Part shown: in pieces, positions 8,618 through 17,145 of the stretch
Numbering within the stretch: position 1 is the first letter of the stretch
Layout of the letters: every line of letters begins with the position of its first letter
Source: an uncultured Mycoplasmatota bacterium
GTDB lineage: Bacteria > Bacillota_I > Bacilli_A > RF39 > UBA660
Length of the DNA: 64,000 nucleotides
Assembly: GCA_947570175.1 (NCBI GenBank)
Contig: CANOTJ010000003.1
Coordinates: 1 to 64,000, forward strand
Direction of reading: 5' to 3'
Position numbers and translations under genes: made by a program
The notes under the pieces: model-generated
Told to the model about the DNA's origin: nothing
Database searches by the model: none
What the model saw: the letters and a program-made list of their open reading frames with translations, nothing else

Positions 8618-9377
8618 ATATATCTAATGTGTGAGCAGCTGCCCCAATCAAATCTTGACGTTCGCAGATTTTAAAATGATAGTCTAAAAACTTTTCAAAA
8701 GTTTTCTTATCCATCTTATTTAGTATATTTCTCATATAATTAGCAGGCCCATCAGGAGTAATAATCTTAATTCTTTTTAAATGGGAAATCTTGTTCAATC
8801 GATTGATATCTTCTAATCGAACTACATTATATAAGTCAGTTTCTTTTGAAAGACAATGGTAATCTTCATCCAGCATACCTTCACATTCTAAAATATGATT
8901 ATCTTTAAATCCATGTGTAATTACACAATAATCATTCATACAATAAGCAACCATAATAATTCCATTTTGTTTTGTAACACGTTTTGCTTCTAGTAATGCC
9001 TTTATTTGATCTTCTTGATTACATAGATGATACATAGGGCCAAATAATAAAACTAAATCAAAGGAATTATCTTTGAAACGCGATAAATCAATTGCATTTC
9101 CTTGGTAAGCTTTTACTTGTTTGTTTTTTTGTTCAATTACTCGTAAATTATGTTTTACTAACTCAATTGCAGTTACATCATAACCTTCTTCTACAAGAGA
9201 AATAGAATACCTCCCGCAGCCAGCTCCAATATCTAATATTTTAGGCTGATCCATTTTCTTTAAATAAGTATGAATATATCTCATAGAAGTAATAAATTCT
9301 ACCTGTCCATGTCTGGAATTAAGTCGTTTATCCTCATTAAATTTATTATAATACTTTATTAAATTTTCTTCATTCAT
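8607..9377 (-). CDS. Class I SAM-dependent methyltransferase
   Basis: A 256-residue protein with the Rossmann SAM-binding motif I ILDIGAGCGRYS (about 45-56), an acidic loop VTAIEL (about 68-73), LVLLFGPMYHL at motif IV (about 108-118) and VAYCMNDY downstream. The substrate cannot be told from sequence; it resembles small-molecule methyltransferases of the UbiE/Methyltransf_11 type. It is monocistronic and convergent with the upstream gene. Confidence 0.85.
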   Translation of the reverse strand: MNEENLIKYYNKFNEDKRLNSRHGQVEFITSMRYIHTYLKKMDQPKILDIGAGCGRYSISLVEEGYDVTAIELVKHNLRVIEQKNKQVKAYQGNAIDLSRFKDNSFDLVLLFGPMYHLCNQEDQIKALLEAKRVTKQNGIIMVAYCMNDYCVITHGFKDNHILECEGMLDEDYHCLSKETDLYNVVRLEDINRLNKISHLKRIKIITPDGPANYMRNILNKMDKKTFEKFLDYHFKICERQDLIGAAAHTLDILKK

Positions 9378-9494
9378 ATTATCCCTCTATAAAATAGTAT
9401 CCTATTTTCTTATTTTTTTCAACCAATCAACATATATTTTGATCTGTGTCATAAATCAAGATAATTCATATGATGTAATATGAGGTGAATAAAA

Positions 9495-10292
9495 TTGGAA
9501 TGGTTTGAAAGCTTAAATGTAATTGTTCAAACATTAATAGCTACTATATTTACTTGGTGGGTTACCGCCTTAGGTGCCCTTGTCGTTTGTTTTTTTAAAG
9601 AGGTAAACAAAAAAGTCTTAGGTACAATTTTAGGATTTAGTGCAGGAATCATGATTGCAGCTTCTTTTTGGTCATTGCTTGCTCCATCACTAGATTTATC
9701 AAAAGAACTAGGTTATATTGTATGGTTATTACCAGCTATAGGATTTATTTTAGGAGGACTATTTGTTTTATTATCAGATCGCTTTTTGGATAAAACATTA
9801 AGTTCCAAAAAACATTCAAAAAAGAAGAACTCACTCAAGAGAAGTATTTTATTAACATCAGCTATTGTCATTCATAATATTCCGGAAGGAATGGCCATTG
9901 GAGTTGCTTTTGGCGGAATTGCTAACGGAGTAGAAGGAATGACTGTAATTGGAGCAACTATGTTAGCAATAGGAATTGGAATCCAAAACTTTCCAGAAGG
10001 GGCAGCAGTATCTTTACCACTGAGAAGAGAAGGATGTTCAAGATTTAAGAGTTTTATGATCGGTCAGGCCTCTGCAATCGTAGAACCAATTTCAGCAATT
10101 ATTGGAGTAATTTTAGTTATGTATATTCGAAGTGTCTTACCACTTTTACTTTCCTTTGCAGCGGGAGCCATGATTGTCGTAGTAGCAAGAGAACTTCTTC
10201 CAGAATCCATTAAAGAAAACAAAAATCTATCTACTTTAGGAATGATTGTTGGTTTCGTTCTTATGATGGTCTTGGATGTAGCTTTAGGTTAA
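9495..10292 (+). CDS. ZIP-family divalent metal transporter
   Basis: A 265-residue membrane protein with about eight helices. The metal-binding motifs are HNIPEGMAIG (about 127-136) in helix IV and QNFPEGAAVS (about 158-167) in helix V, with GQASAIVEPISA following, as in bacterial ZupT-type zinc/iron importers. A His-rich/Lys-rich loop (about 98-115, SSKKHSKKKN) sits between helices III and IV. The start is TTG at 9495 with GAGGTGAA upstream; no in-frame ATG fits. Ends at a small hairpin (10292-10316). Confidence 0.9.
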   Translation: MEWFESLNVIVQTLIATIFTWWVTALGALVVCFFKEVNKKVLGTILGFSAGIMIAASFWSLLAPSLDLSKELGYIVWLLPAIGFILGGLFVLLSDRFLDKTLSSKKHSKKKNSLKRSILLTSAIVIHNIPEGMAIGVAFGGIANGVEGMTVIGATMLAIGIGIQNFPEGAAVSLPLRREGCSRFKSFMIGQASAIVEPISAIIGVILVMYIRSVLPLLLSFAAGAMIVVVARELLPESIKENKNLSTLGMIVGFVLMMVLDVALG

Positions 10293-10293
10293 A

Positions 10294-10318
10294 AAAGCAA
10301 AAAATGCTTTTTTATTTT
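10294..10318 (+). terminator. Terminator after ZIP transporter
   Basis: AAAAAGCA / TGCTTTTT stem-loop followed by TTATTTT, directly after the stop codon. Confidence 0.75.
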
Positions 10319-10365
10319 GTATAAATATTCTTCTTTTTCCCATAATGAAATAGAAAGGAGAAAAT

Positions 10366-11139
10366 ATGGCACGTCATAAAGTTGAAATATGTGGCGTGAA
10401 TACTGCGAATATTAAAGTTTTAACCAATGAAGAAATGGTGCAGCTATTTCAAAAATTTCAAAAAGGAGATTTATCTGCTAAGGAGGAGCTAATTAATGGA
10501 AATTTAAAATTAGTCTTATCCATTTTAAAAAAATATAATAATCGAACAGATAATATGGATGATCTTTTTCAAGTAGGTTGCATTGGTTTAATTAAAGCAA
10601 TTGATAACTTTGATTTATCACATGAAGTTAAATTTTCTACTTACGCAGTACCTATGATTCTAGGAGAAGTACGAAGATACTTACGAGATTCGAGTAGTGT
10701 TCGAATTGCTAGAAGTACAAAGGATATAGCATATAAAGCAATGAAAGTGAAAGAAGAATTAACAAATAAAAATGGAAAAGAACCAACTGTCGCACAAATC
10801 GCTCAAGAGCTTGGTATGAAAGAATTTGATGTTAATCATGCAATGGAATCAATGAAAGATACTATTAGTATGTTTGAACCAATTTATAACGATGGTGGGG
10901 ATACTATCTATTTAGCAGATCAACTAGAAGATAAAAGTGATAAAGTCGCAAATGATACTAGAATTGCTTTAAAAGAGGCACTTAGTAAGTTAAAAGAAAA
11001 AGAGAAGTATATTATTCTAGAAAGATATTTGATGGGGAGAACTCAACTGGAACTAGCAAGTGAAATTGGTATTTCTCAGGCTCAAATTTCAAGACTTGAA
11101 AAAAGTGGTTTAGAATCTATTAAAAAGATGATGCAATAA
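10366..11139 (+). CDS. sigG: RNA polymerase sporulation sigma factor, sigma-G type
   Basis: A 257-residue sigma-70 family protein. The N-terminus HKVEICGVNTANIKVL matches the sigma-G signature (KVEICGVDTSKLPVL in Bacillus, from memory). Region 2 holds DDLFQVGCIGLIKAIDNFD (about 65-83) and KFSTYAVPMILGEVRR; region 3 follows; region 4 ends with GISQAQISRLEK (helix-turn-helix). Sigma-G drives late forespore genes. The next gene is a YlmC/YmxH-like PRC-barrel protein, as in Bacillus where ylmC lies just after sigG. This is strong evidence for sporulation ancestry. Whether the organism still sporulates cannot be told from this window. Confidence 0.93.
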   Translation: MARHKVEICGVNTANIKVLTNEEMVQLFQKFQKGDLSAKEELINGNLKLVLSILKKYNNRTDNMDDLFQVGCIGLIKAIDNFDLSHEVKFSTYAVPMILGEVRRYLRDSSSVRIARSTKDIAYKAMKVKEELTNKNGKEPTVAQIAQELGMKEFDVNHAMESMKDTISMFEPIYNDGGDTIYLADQLEDKSDKVANDTRIALKEALSKLKEKEKYIILERYLMGRTQLELASEIGISQAQISRLEKSGLESIKKMMQ

Positions 11140-11245
11140 AATAGAAATAAGAAATTTTTTGACTATTTTTAGTAAAAAGGAATTTCCAATAAGTAGAAAT
11201 AAATCTACTTATTTTTGGATATAATGAAATAGGTAGGTAGATATT

Positions 11246-11476
11246 ATGCGATTATCAGATTTACAAGATAAAGATATTGTGAATGTTCAAGATGGATCCA
11301 AAATAGGAAATATTATTGATGTCATTATTGATCACGATGGAAATATGCAATCGTTAATTGTTCAAAAAAGTAAGTTTTTTTCAAACTTATTTTCAAGTAA
11401 AGATGAATTAGAAATTAAATGGGAACATATAAAAAAAATCGGTGAAGATGTGATTTTGGTTAACATTGTATATTAA
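11246..11476 (+). CDS. YlmC/YmxH-type PRC-barrel protein
   Basis: A 76-residue PRC-barrel domain (MRLSDLQDKDIVNVQDGSKIG ... IKWEHIKKIGEDVILV). Members of this family lie next to sigG or other sporulation genes and are annotated YlmC/YmxH. The function is not well defined. It has its own TATAAT-like box and the RBS TAGGTAG upstream. Confidence 0.85.
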   Translation: MRLSDLQDKDIVNVQDGSKIGNIIDVIIDHDGNMQSLIVQKSKFFSNLFSSKDELEIKWEHIKKIGEDVILVNIVY

Positions 11477-11506
11477 TAATATGTTATAATAGATTTAGGT
11501 GATTGG

Positions 11507-12505
11507 ATGAAAGTACTATTATATACAGAAGGATTAAAAACAATTGGAAAATCAGGCCTTGGAAAAGCTGTTAAACATCAAATGAAAGCCTTAGAAGATA
11601 ATCATATAGAATATACATTAAATATAAAAGATACCTATGATATTGCACATATTAACTTTTATGGTCCTAAATCTTATTTACTTGCTAAAAAGGCCCACAA
11701 GCTAGGGAAAAAAGTAGTGTATCATGCTCATTCAACAGAGGAAGATTTTAGAGATGGTTTTATTTTTTGTAGGCAAATATCTCCTCTTTTCAAAAAATGG
11801 ATTACAAAGTGCTACCGACTTGGAGATGTTGTTATAACTCCAACAAATTATTCTAAAAAATTGTTAGATCAATATAATATAGGAAGAGAAATTTATGCTA
11901 TTTCGAATGGAATTGATACAAATTATTTTCAAAAGGATCAAAAACTAGGTGAGAATTTTAGAAAAACATATGGATATAAAAAAGAAGATAAAGTAATTAT
12001 TGGAATCGGTCTTTATATTGAAAGAAAAGGTATTGTTGATTTTGTAGAACTTGCCAAAAAAATGCCAGAATATCAATTTATTTGGTTTGGGTATAGTCCA
12101 TTAGCAGCTGCTACAAAGAAAGTAAGGGAAGCCGTTAAAACTAAACTTCCCAATTTACAATTTGCTGGGTATGTAGAAAGTGAAATGATAAAATCAGCTA
12201 TGAGTGGATGTGATCTTTATTTATTTCCAACCTTAGAGGAAACAGAAGGAATTCCAATTATTGAAGCATTTGCTTGCAAGACAAATGCCTTGATTCGAGA
12301 TATTCCAATATTTGAGGAATTTAAAGAAGGAGAAGTTGTATATAAAGCAAAAAATTTAAAAGAATTCGAAGATAAAATTAGAAAAATACTCAATCAAGAA
12401 CTTCCTTCCTTAACTAAAAATGCTTATAAAATTGCGGAAGATAGGGATATAAAAAAGGTAGGAAAACAATTAGTAGAAATCTATAAAAAAGTTATGAAGA
12501 AATAA
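11507..12505 (+). CDS. GT4-family glycosyltransferase
   Basis: A 332-residue GT-B fold glycosyltransferase. The N-terminal acceptor half includes YHAHSTEEDF (about 77-86). The C-terminal donor half starts near NGIDTNYF (about 144-151), with IGIGLYIERKG (about 165-175) and the catalytic E-x7-E motif in FPTLEETEGIPIIEAFA (about 240-256). Sequence style resembles glucosyl-diacylglycerol or processive glycolipid synthases, but donor and acceptor are not resolved. A TATAAT box lies just before AGGTGATTGG, so the leader is very short. Confidence 0.88.
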   Translation: MKVLLYTEGLKTIGKSGLGKAVKHQMKALEDNHIEYTLNIKDTYDIAHINFYGPKSYLLAKKAHKLGKKVVYHAHSTEEDFRDGFIFCRQISPLFKKWITKCYRLGDVVITPTNYSKKLLDQYNIGREIYAISNGIDTNYFQKDQKLGENFRKTYGYKKEDKVIIGIGLYIERKGIVDFVELAKKMPEYQFIWFGYSPLAAATKKVREAVKTKLPNLQFAGYVESEMIKSAMSGCDLYLFPTLEETEGIPIIEAFACKTNALIRDIPIFEEFKEGEVVYKAKNLKEFEDKIRKILNQELPSLTKNAYKIAEDRDIKKVGKQLVEIYKKVMKK

Positions 12506-12563
12506 AACTTCTTTTTTATTATAGAATAAGAAGTTTCATGTTATACTGGTGGTAGGTGATTGG

Positions 12564-13577
12564 ATGAAAAGAATAAAAAAAATAACGATAATCATTTTGG
12601 TATTATTATTTATAGGACTGATGATATTATGGTTCATCAATAAAAAAAATACTCCTATAGAAAGAATAAAGAAAATAAATTATTTAGATAGTAATATTAC
12701 TATTCATTTGTATCATCAAGATAAAAAGAGTGCAGATGAAGCAATTGATAAAATAGAGAAAATTTTTGAAAAATATGATACATTATCCGATCGATATAAT
12801 CCAAAGGCAAATGTAAAAAATCTTTATTATATCATCTATAATAATTCTAAAGATGACACTATTACTATTGATAAGACATTATATGAAATGTTAGAATATT
12901 CTAAAGGATGGTATCAGAAAAGCAATGGAAAAATCGATGTATCATTAGCAAGCGTATCAGAAATTTGGAAAATGTATCGAGATAGTACGACTGGAGTTCC
13001 AAGCTCAGAAGAACTAAAAAGAGCTCGAATTCATACAATGAGGGATATTGTTTTATTAGAGAATAATCAAATAAAGAATAATCATGTAGATATTGATTTA
13101 GAAGATATTGCTAAGGGCTTTGCAATCGAAGAGATTACCAATTATTTAAAGCAAAAAAATATATCAGAATACTTAATTGATATCAATGGTGATGCATTTA
13201 TGGGAAAACATTATCAAAATAAAACTTATAAAATTGCATTACAAAATCCAGATGAAAAAAATGATATATATGAGATTGTTCAAGGAAAAAATATAAATGT
13301 TGTAACTACAGGAAATCACCAACTTTATTATGAATATAATCAAATAAGGTATCATCATATTTTAGATTCAAATACTTTAATGCCTGCTAACTATATAAAA
13401 TCAATTACGATTCTCACAAAAGATATAAAAGATTCTTATATGTTATCTAAAATGCTATTTTTAATGCCTCTTGATGAGAGTAAACAGTATGTAGAACAAA
13501 CAAAAGGATTAGAAGCAATTTGGTATGTAGATTCAGATAATATAATAAAATCTAGTTCTTTATTAAGATATGAATAA
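12564..13577 (+). CDS. ApbE-type FAD:protein FMN transferase
   Basis: A 337-residue membrane-anchored protein. I choose the ATG at 12564 with AGGTGAT upstream; a GTG at 12549 is in frame but lacks an RBS. A transmembrane helix (about 5-25) precedes the ApbE domain: DLEDIAKGFAIE (about 180-191), LIDINGDAFMGK (about 206-217) and VTTGNHQLYYE ... YHHILDSNTLMPA (about 255-285), which form the FAD-binding and Mg-binding sites. ApbE attaches FMN to Thr in extracytoplasmic redox proteins. No Rnf/Nqr gene lies in the window. The usual Ser-Gly-Gly flavin motif appears here as INGD. Confidence 0.87.
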   Translation: MKRIKKITIIILVLLFIGLMILWFINKKNTPIERIKKINYLDSNITIHLYHQDKKSADEAIDKIEKIFEKYDTLSDRYNPKANVKNLYYIIYNNSKDDTITIDKTLYEMLEYSKGWYQKSNGKIDVSLASVSEIWKMYRDSTTGVPSSEELKRARIHTMRDIVLLENNQIKNNHVDIDLEDIAKGFAIEEITNYLKQKNISEYLIDINGDAFMGKHYQNKTYKIALQNPDEKNDIYEIVQGKNINVVTTGNHQLYYEYNQIRYHHILDSNTLMPANYIKSITILTKDIKDSYMLSKMLFLMPLDESKQYVEQTKGLEAIWYVDSDNIIKSSSLLRYE

Positions 13578-13639
13578 AATAGGTTGCATTTTCCCCCTTT
13601 TTAGAATATAATATTCGTCATTAGGAAAGGAAGAAAAAT

Positions 13640-14236
13640 ATGAAAAAATTAACAAGTTTGACAGAGTTACAAAGTTTTTATGCGCAAGTACTTCAAAATA
13701 ACTGTTTCATAAAAGACTATCCATTTTCTGAAAAAGAGACTTATAATGAGGAAGAAGAAAAAGAGTTACGTAGTGGCATTATAAATTGGTGTATGATGAG
13801 TGAGGAGGAAAAAGAGAATTTACAAAAGATATCTTCATATTCTTCTAAATATATATTAAATTTATATGAAGAATTTAATGATTGTTCCAACTTTGACCAA
13901 GCCGATGATCTTAAAAATGGATTTGTATCAAGTGAAGGAATATATGAGTTTGCTAAAAAGGAAAAAACTTTTATAAAGATACTAGAAAATGAAATAAAAA
14001 GGAATTTATTAGAACGTGGTTTTATACGTTTATCTTTAGAATATCCTACAGGGGATCCAGTTCTTAAAAAGGTTTTAAAAAAAGCTAATATGCATTTTAT
14101 ACCTGTATGCTTAGAATTTGAAATAGATGTAAAAAGAATAACTATTCGAACTGATGATGGTGATACAATAGATCTTACACCTAAAAGCGTACCAAAAGTT
14201 TATAGAAAAAGTGGACTAGGAATACTAATTTATTAA
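13640..14236 (+). CDS. Unknown cytosolic protein
   Basis: A 198-residue soluble protein with no recognised domain. It is Glu/Lys-rich in the middle and ends in a beta-rich segment (ITIRTDDGDTIDLT ... RKSGLGILIY). A clear promoter precedes it: TTGCAT, 17-bp spacer, TATAAT near 13590-13615. The RBS is AGGAAG. Single-gene unit upstream of miaB. Confidence 0.7.
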   Translation: MKKLTSLTELQSFYAQVLQNNCFIKDYPFSEKETYNEEEEKELRSGIINWCMMSEEEKENLQKISSYSSKYILNLYEEFNDCSNFDQADDLKNGFVSSEGIYEFAKKEKTFIKILENEIKRNLLERGFIRLSLEYPTGDPVLKKVLKKANMHFIPVCLEFEIDVKRITIRTDDGDTIDLTPKSVPKVYRKSGLGILIY

Positions 14237-14349
14237 ATAATTTAATTATGGAAAATGGATATTCACAAAATTTTATTTTAATCATTTATATAGAATCTTG
14301 TTTTATTTAAAAGGATATGCTATTCTAATAAAAGAAAGTTGTGATACAA

Positions 14350-15771
14350 ATGATTATTCCAAATTTAACAGAAGCAAAAAAAAGAACCTCTAAAGAAGTT
14401 TTAGTTAAAACAAATGAATATATAATGGAAAATGAATTAAAAAAAATAGGACAAGGAAAGAAATATTTTGTTAAAACCTATGGATGTCAAATGAATGAAC
14501 ATGATGGAGAAAACATCAAGGCAATCTTAGAAGATATGTCTTTTACAGAAGTGGGAACCATGGAAGAAGCAGATTTAATTCTTTTAAATACATGTGCGAT
14601 TCGGGAAAACGCTCATAATAAAGTATTTGGTTATTTAGGAAGAATTAAACATTTAAAGGAAGAACGACCAAATATTATAACTGGAATTTGCGGTTGTATG
14701 GCTCAAGAAGAGGTCGTAGTAGAAGAAATTATGAAGAAATATAAATGGTTGGATTTTGTTTTTGGAACTCACAATATTCATAAACTACCCCAAATATTAA
14801 GTACTGCTATTGTAAGGAAGCAACAAGAAATTGAAGTAATGAGTGTCGAGGGAGATATTGTTGAAAACATTCCAGTAAAACGCGCAAGTAAGTATAAAGC
14901 ATGGATCAATATTATGTATGGATGTGACAAATTTTGTACATATTGTATTGTGCCCTATACAAGGGGAAAACAACGCAGTAGGCATCCAGAATATATTTTA
15001 GAAGAAGTGAGACAACTAAAAAAAGAAGGATATAAAGAGATTACATTGCTAGGTCAAAATGTAAATGCCTATGGTAAAGATTTAAATATAGATTATAAAA
15101 TGGAAGATTTACTAGAAGACGTCGCCAAAACGAAAATAGAGAGAATTCGATTTGTAACAAGTCATCCATGGGATTTTACAGATGACATGATTAATAAAAT
15201 TTCCAAATATCCAAATATCATGCCCTATATTCATTTACCACTACAAAGTGGATCAAATAAAATATTAAAATTAATGGGTAGAAGGTATACAAAAGAAACT
15301 TATTTAGAATTATTTCAAAAATTAAAACAAAAATTACCATATTCCTCTATTACAACAGATATTATTGTTGGATTTCCAGGAGAAACACAAGAAGATTTTG
15401 AAGATACCTTAGATATTGTAAACACTTGCAAATTTGACTCTGCTTTTACTTTTATTTTTTCTCCCCGAGTAGGAACACCTGCTGCAAAAATGAAAGATGA
15501 TGTTCCAGAAGATGAAAAAAGAAAAAGACTTCAAAGATTAAATCAACTAGTCAATCAATATTCTAATGAAGCTAATCAAAAATATTTCAATAAAATAGTT
15601 CCCGTATTAATAGAAGGATATAGTGAAAAAGATTCTAAATATTTAATGGGATATACAGATACTATGAAATTAGTAAATGTAAAAGGTGATGATTCTGTGA
15701 TTGGCCAAATTGTGAATGTGAGAATAACAGATGTTAAAACATGGAGTATGAATGGAGAAATTATCCAGTAA
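14350..15771 (+). CDS. miaB: tRNA-2-methylthio-N6-dimethylallyladenosine synthase MiaB
   Basis: A 473-residue radical SAM methylthiotransferase acting on tRNA A37. The N-terminal UPF0004 domain ligates the first 4Fe-4S cluster with TYGCQMNEHD, LLNTCAIRENA and GICGCMAQ. The radical SAM motif is CDKFCTYCIVPYTRG (about 193-207), and a C-terminal TRAM domain ends the protein. I choose the ATG at 14350; a GTG at 14341 is in frame. The sequence and its neighbourhood with mutL match Bacillus. mutS, which often lies between miaB and mutL, is absent here. Confidence 0.95.
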   Translation: MIIPNLTEAKKRTSKEVLVKTNEYIMENELKKIGQGKKYFVKTYGCQMNEHDGENIKAILEDMSFTEVGTMEEADLILLNTCAIRENAHNKVFGYLGRIKHLKEERPNIITGICGCMAQEEVVVEEIMKKYKWLDFVFGTHNIHKLPQILSTAIVRKQQEIEVMSVEGDIVENIPVKRASKYKAWINIMYGCDKFCTYCIVPYTRGKQRSRHPEYILEEVRQLKKEGYKEITLLGQNVNAYGKDLNIDYKMEDLLEDVAKTKIERIRFVTSHPWDFTDDMINKISKYPNIMPYIHLPLQSGSNKILKLMGRRYTKETYLELFQKLKQKLPYSSITTDIIVGFPGETQEDFEDTLDIVNTCKFDSAFTFIFSPRVGTPAAKMKDDVPEDEKRKRLQRLNQLVNQYSNEANQKYFNKIVPVLIEGYSEKDSKYLMGYTDTMKLVNVKGDDSVIGQIVNVRITDVKTWSMNGEIIQ

Positions 15772-15773
15772 GA

Positions 15774-15797
15774 ATGACAATATTGTCATTTTTTGTT
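15774..15797 (+). terminator. Palindromic terminator nested in the next promoter
   Basis: Perfect palindrome AATGACAATATTGTCATT followed by T6. Its 5' arm contains ATGACA, 17 bp before TATACT, so the -35 box of the following gene lies inside the terminator stem. Confidence 0.75.
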
Positions 15798-15811
15798 ATA
15801 CTATTTAGTAG

Positions 15812-16591
15812 GTGGGGGATATATTAAAAAAAGAATTGGAAGATTTAAAATGGCAGAATAGAGAACAACTATTTATGATGATAAAAGAATATGTTATGAT
15901 GTATGTGAAAATAGGTTTCTATTTCAGAAATAGTAAAAAAGAAAGAAAAAAATTAGTAGGCAATTTAAAGGATTATTTTAAAATTGTTCAAGAAGAAAAT
16001 AGATATTTCACTTTCATGTTGAAGCGTCTTGATAAAATTAGTAGTAATCATGAACTTTATAAAATATTAGATCAATTGGATATAAAGAATTCTCAAGCTT
16101 ATCATTATTATGATGGCATTATAAGTGAATATGAATCTTCTATTTCTTTAAATGATCAAAAAAGAGCTACTATTACTAAAAAGAATTTTCACTCTATTAT
16201 AGATACTACAAAATATCAAGAGGAAATCATAGGATTATTTTTAAACAGAGATGATCTTATGAATTATTTTAATGAAGATTCCAATGTTTTTGAATATTTA
16301 AAATCTAGAACAAAGGTTTATAATTGTGATATAGAGATTGGAATGCCCTATTATGGTGTTTACCCAATCATAGAAAATAATATTTTAACGAATATTAATA
16401 TCTGTGTTCCTAAAATCATAAATTTAAAAGCAATGCTAATTAATATTCACGAATATAATCATGCGATTAACTTATTTGAATACTTAGGAAAACAGTATTT
16501 CGAGCAAGATTATGAAAAACGTGCAAAATTAGAAGAGGAAAGATTTCTAAAAACATACATAAAAAGAAAACAGCAAAAATATTTTCAATAA
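15812..16591 (+). CDS. Unknown protein with HExxH motif
   Basis: A 259-residue protein starting at GTG 15812. It is helical and charged in the first half. Near residue 213 it has INIHEYNHAINLFEYLG, an HExxH zinc-binding motif, with a glutamate about 25-30 residues further on (KLEEERF) that could be the third ligand. This suggests a small zincin-like metallopeptidase, but the family is not recognised and no signal peptide is seen, so it would be cytosolic. It lies between miaB and a GNAT gene with its own promoter. Start choice is uncertain because the region before GTG lacks a clean RBS. Confidence 0.6.
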   Translation: MGDILKKELEDLKWQNREQLFMMIKEYVMMYVKIGFYFRNSKKERKKLVGNLKDYFKIVQEENRYFTFMLKRLDKISSNHELYKILDQLDIKNSQAYHYYDGIISEYESSISLNDQKRATITKKNFHSIIDTTKYQEEIIGLFLNRDDLMNYFNEDSNVFEYLKSRTKVYNCDIEIGMPYYGVYPIIENNILTNINICVPKIINLKAMLINIHEYNHAINLFEYLGKQYFEQDYEKRAKLEEERFLKTYIKRKQQKYFQ

Positions 16592-16615
16592 AATGACAAT
16601 TATTGTCGTTTTTTG
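16592..16615 (+). terminator. Terminator nested in the next promoter
   Basis: AATGACAATTATTGTCGTT hairpin plus T-run, then TATAAT. Nearly the same terminator-promoter arrangement as at 15774. Confidence 0.7.
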
Positions 16616-16641
16616 TTATAATGATAATAGGTGATGATGTG

Positions 16642-17121
16642 ATGAAGATTATTTTAGAAGAGGCTAAAATAGAAGAATTAAATGGTATTATTTTTCTCTA
16701 TGGCCAATTAGTAAATTTCGAATGTCAATTTTATTATTTTCTTAAAAAATTTGAAAATTTTAGTGATGAAAATATTACATGCTTAAAAAAAGACTTTGAA
16801 TGTTTTATTAAAGATAAAAATCATAAAGTAATAATTGCAAAAGAGAAAGATAAAATTGTGGGAATGATTCATGGACATATTAAAGACAGTTATTTTTATA
16901 TTGGACGAATATTAGAATTAGAAGAGTTAGTGGTTGATGAATATTATCGTCAACTAGGAATAGCTGAAAAACTATATAAAAAATTAATTGATTGGGGAAA
17001 AGAGAATAATACCGAAGAATTACATCTTAACGTGTTTCATACAAATAAGAATGCTTTAAACTTCTATGAAAAAATGTCGTTAGAGCAGCACTCTATAAAA
17101 ATGAAAGGAAAAATGAAATAA
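16642..17121 (+). CDS. GNAT-family N-acetyltransferase
   Basis: A 159-residue protein starting at ATG 16642 with AGGTGATG upstream; an upstream in-frame ATG at 16603 lies in the terminator and is unlikely. Acetyl-CoA-binding motif A is LEELVVDEYYRQLGIAEKL (about 93-111), with R/Q-x-x-G-I-A, and the C-terminal HTNKNALNFYEKM is the usual motif B. The substrate is unknown. It lies 25 bp before mutL and may be cotranscribed with it. Confidence 0.88.
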   Translation: MKIILEEAKIEELNGIIFLYGQLVNFECQFYYFLKKFENFSDENITCLKKDFECFIKDKNHKVIIAKEKDKIVGMIHGHIKDSYFYIGRILELEELVVDEYYRQLGIAEKLYKKLIDWGKENNTEELHLNVFHTNKNALNFYEKMSLEQHSIKMKGKMK

Positions 17122-17145
17122 CAAAAAGAATTATTAGGTGATGAT

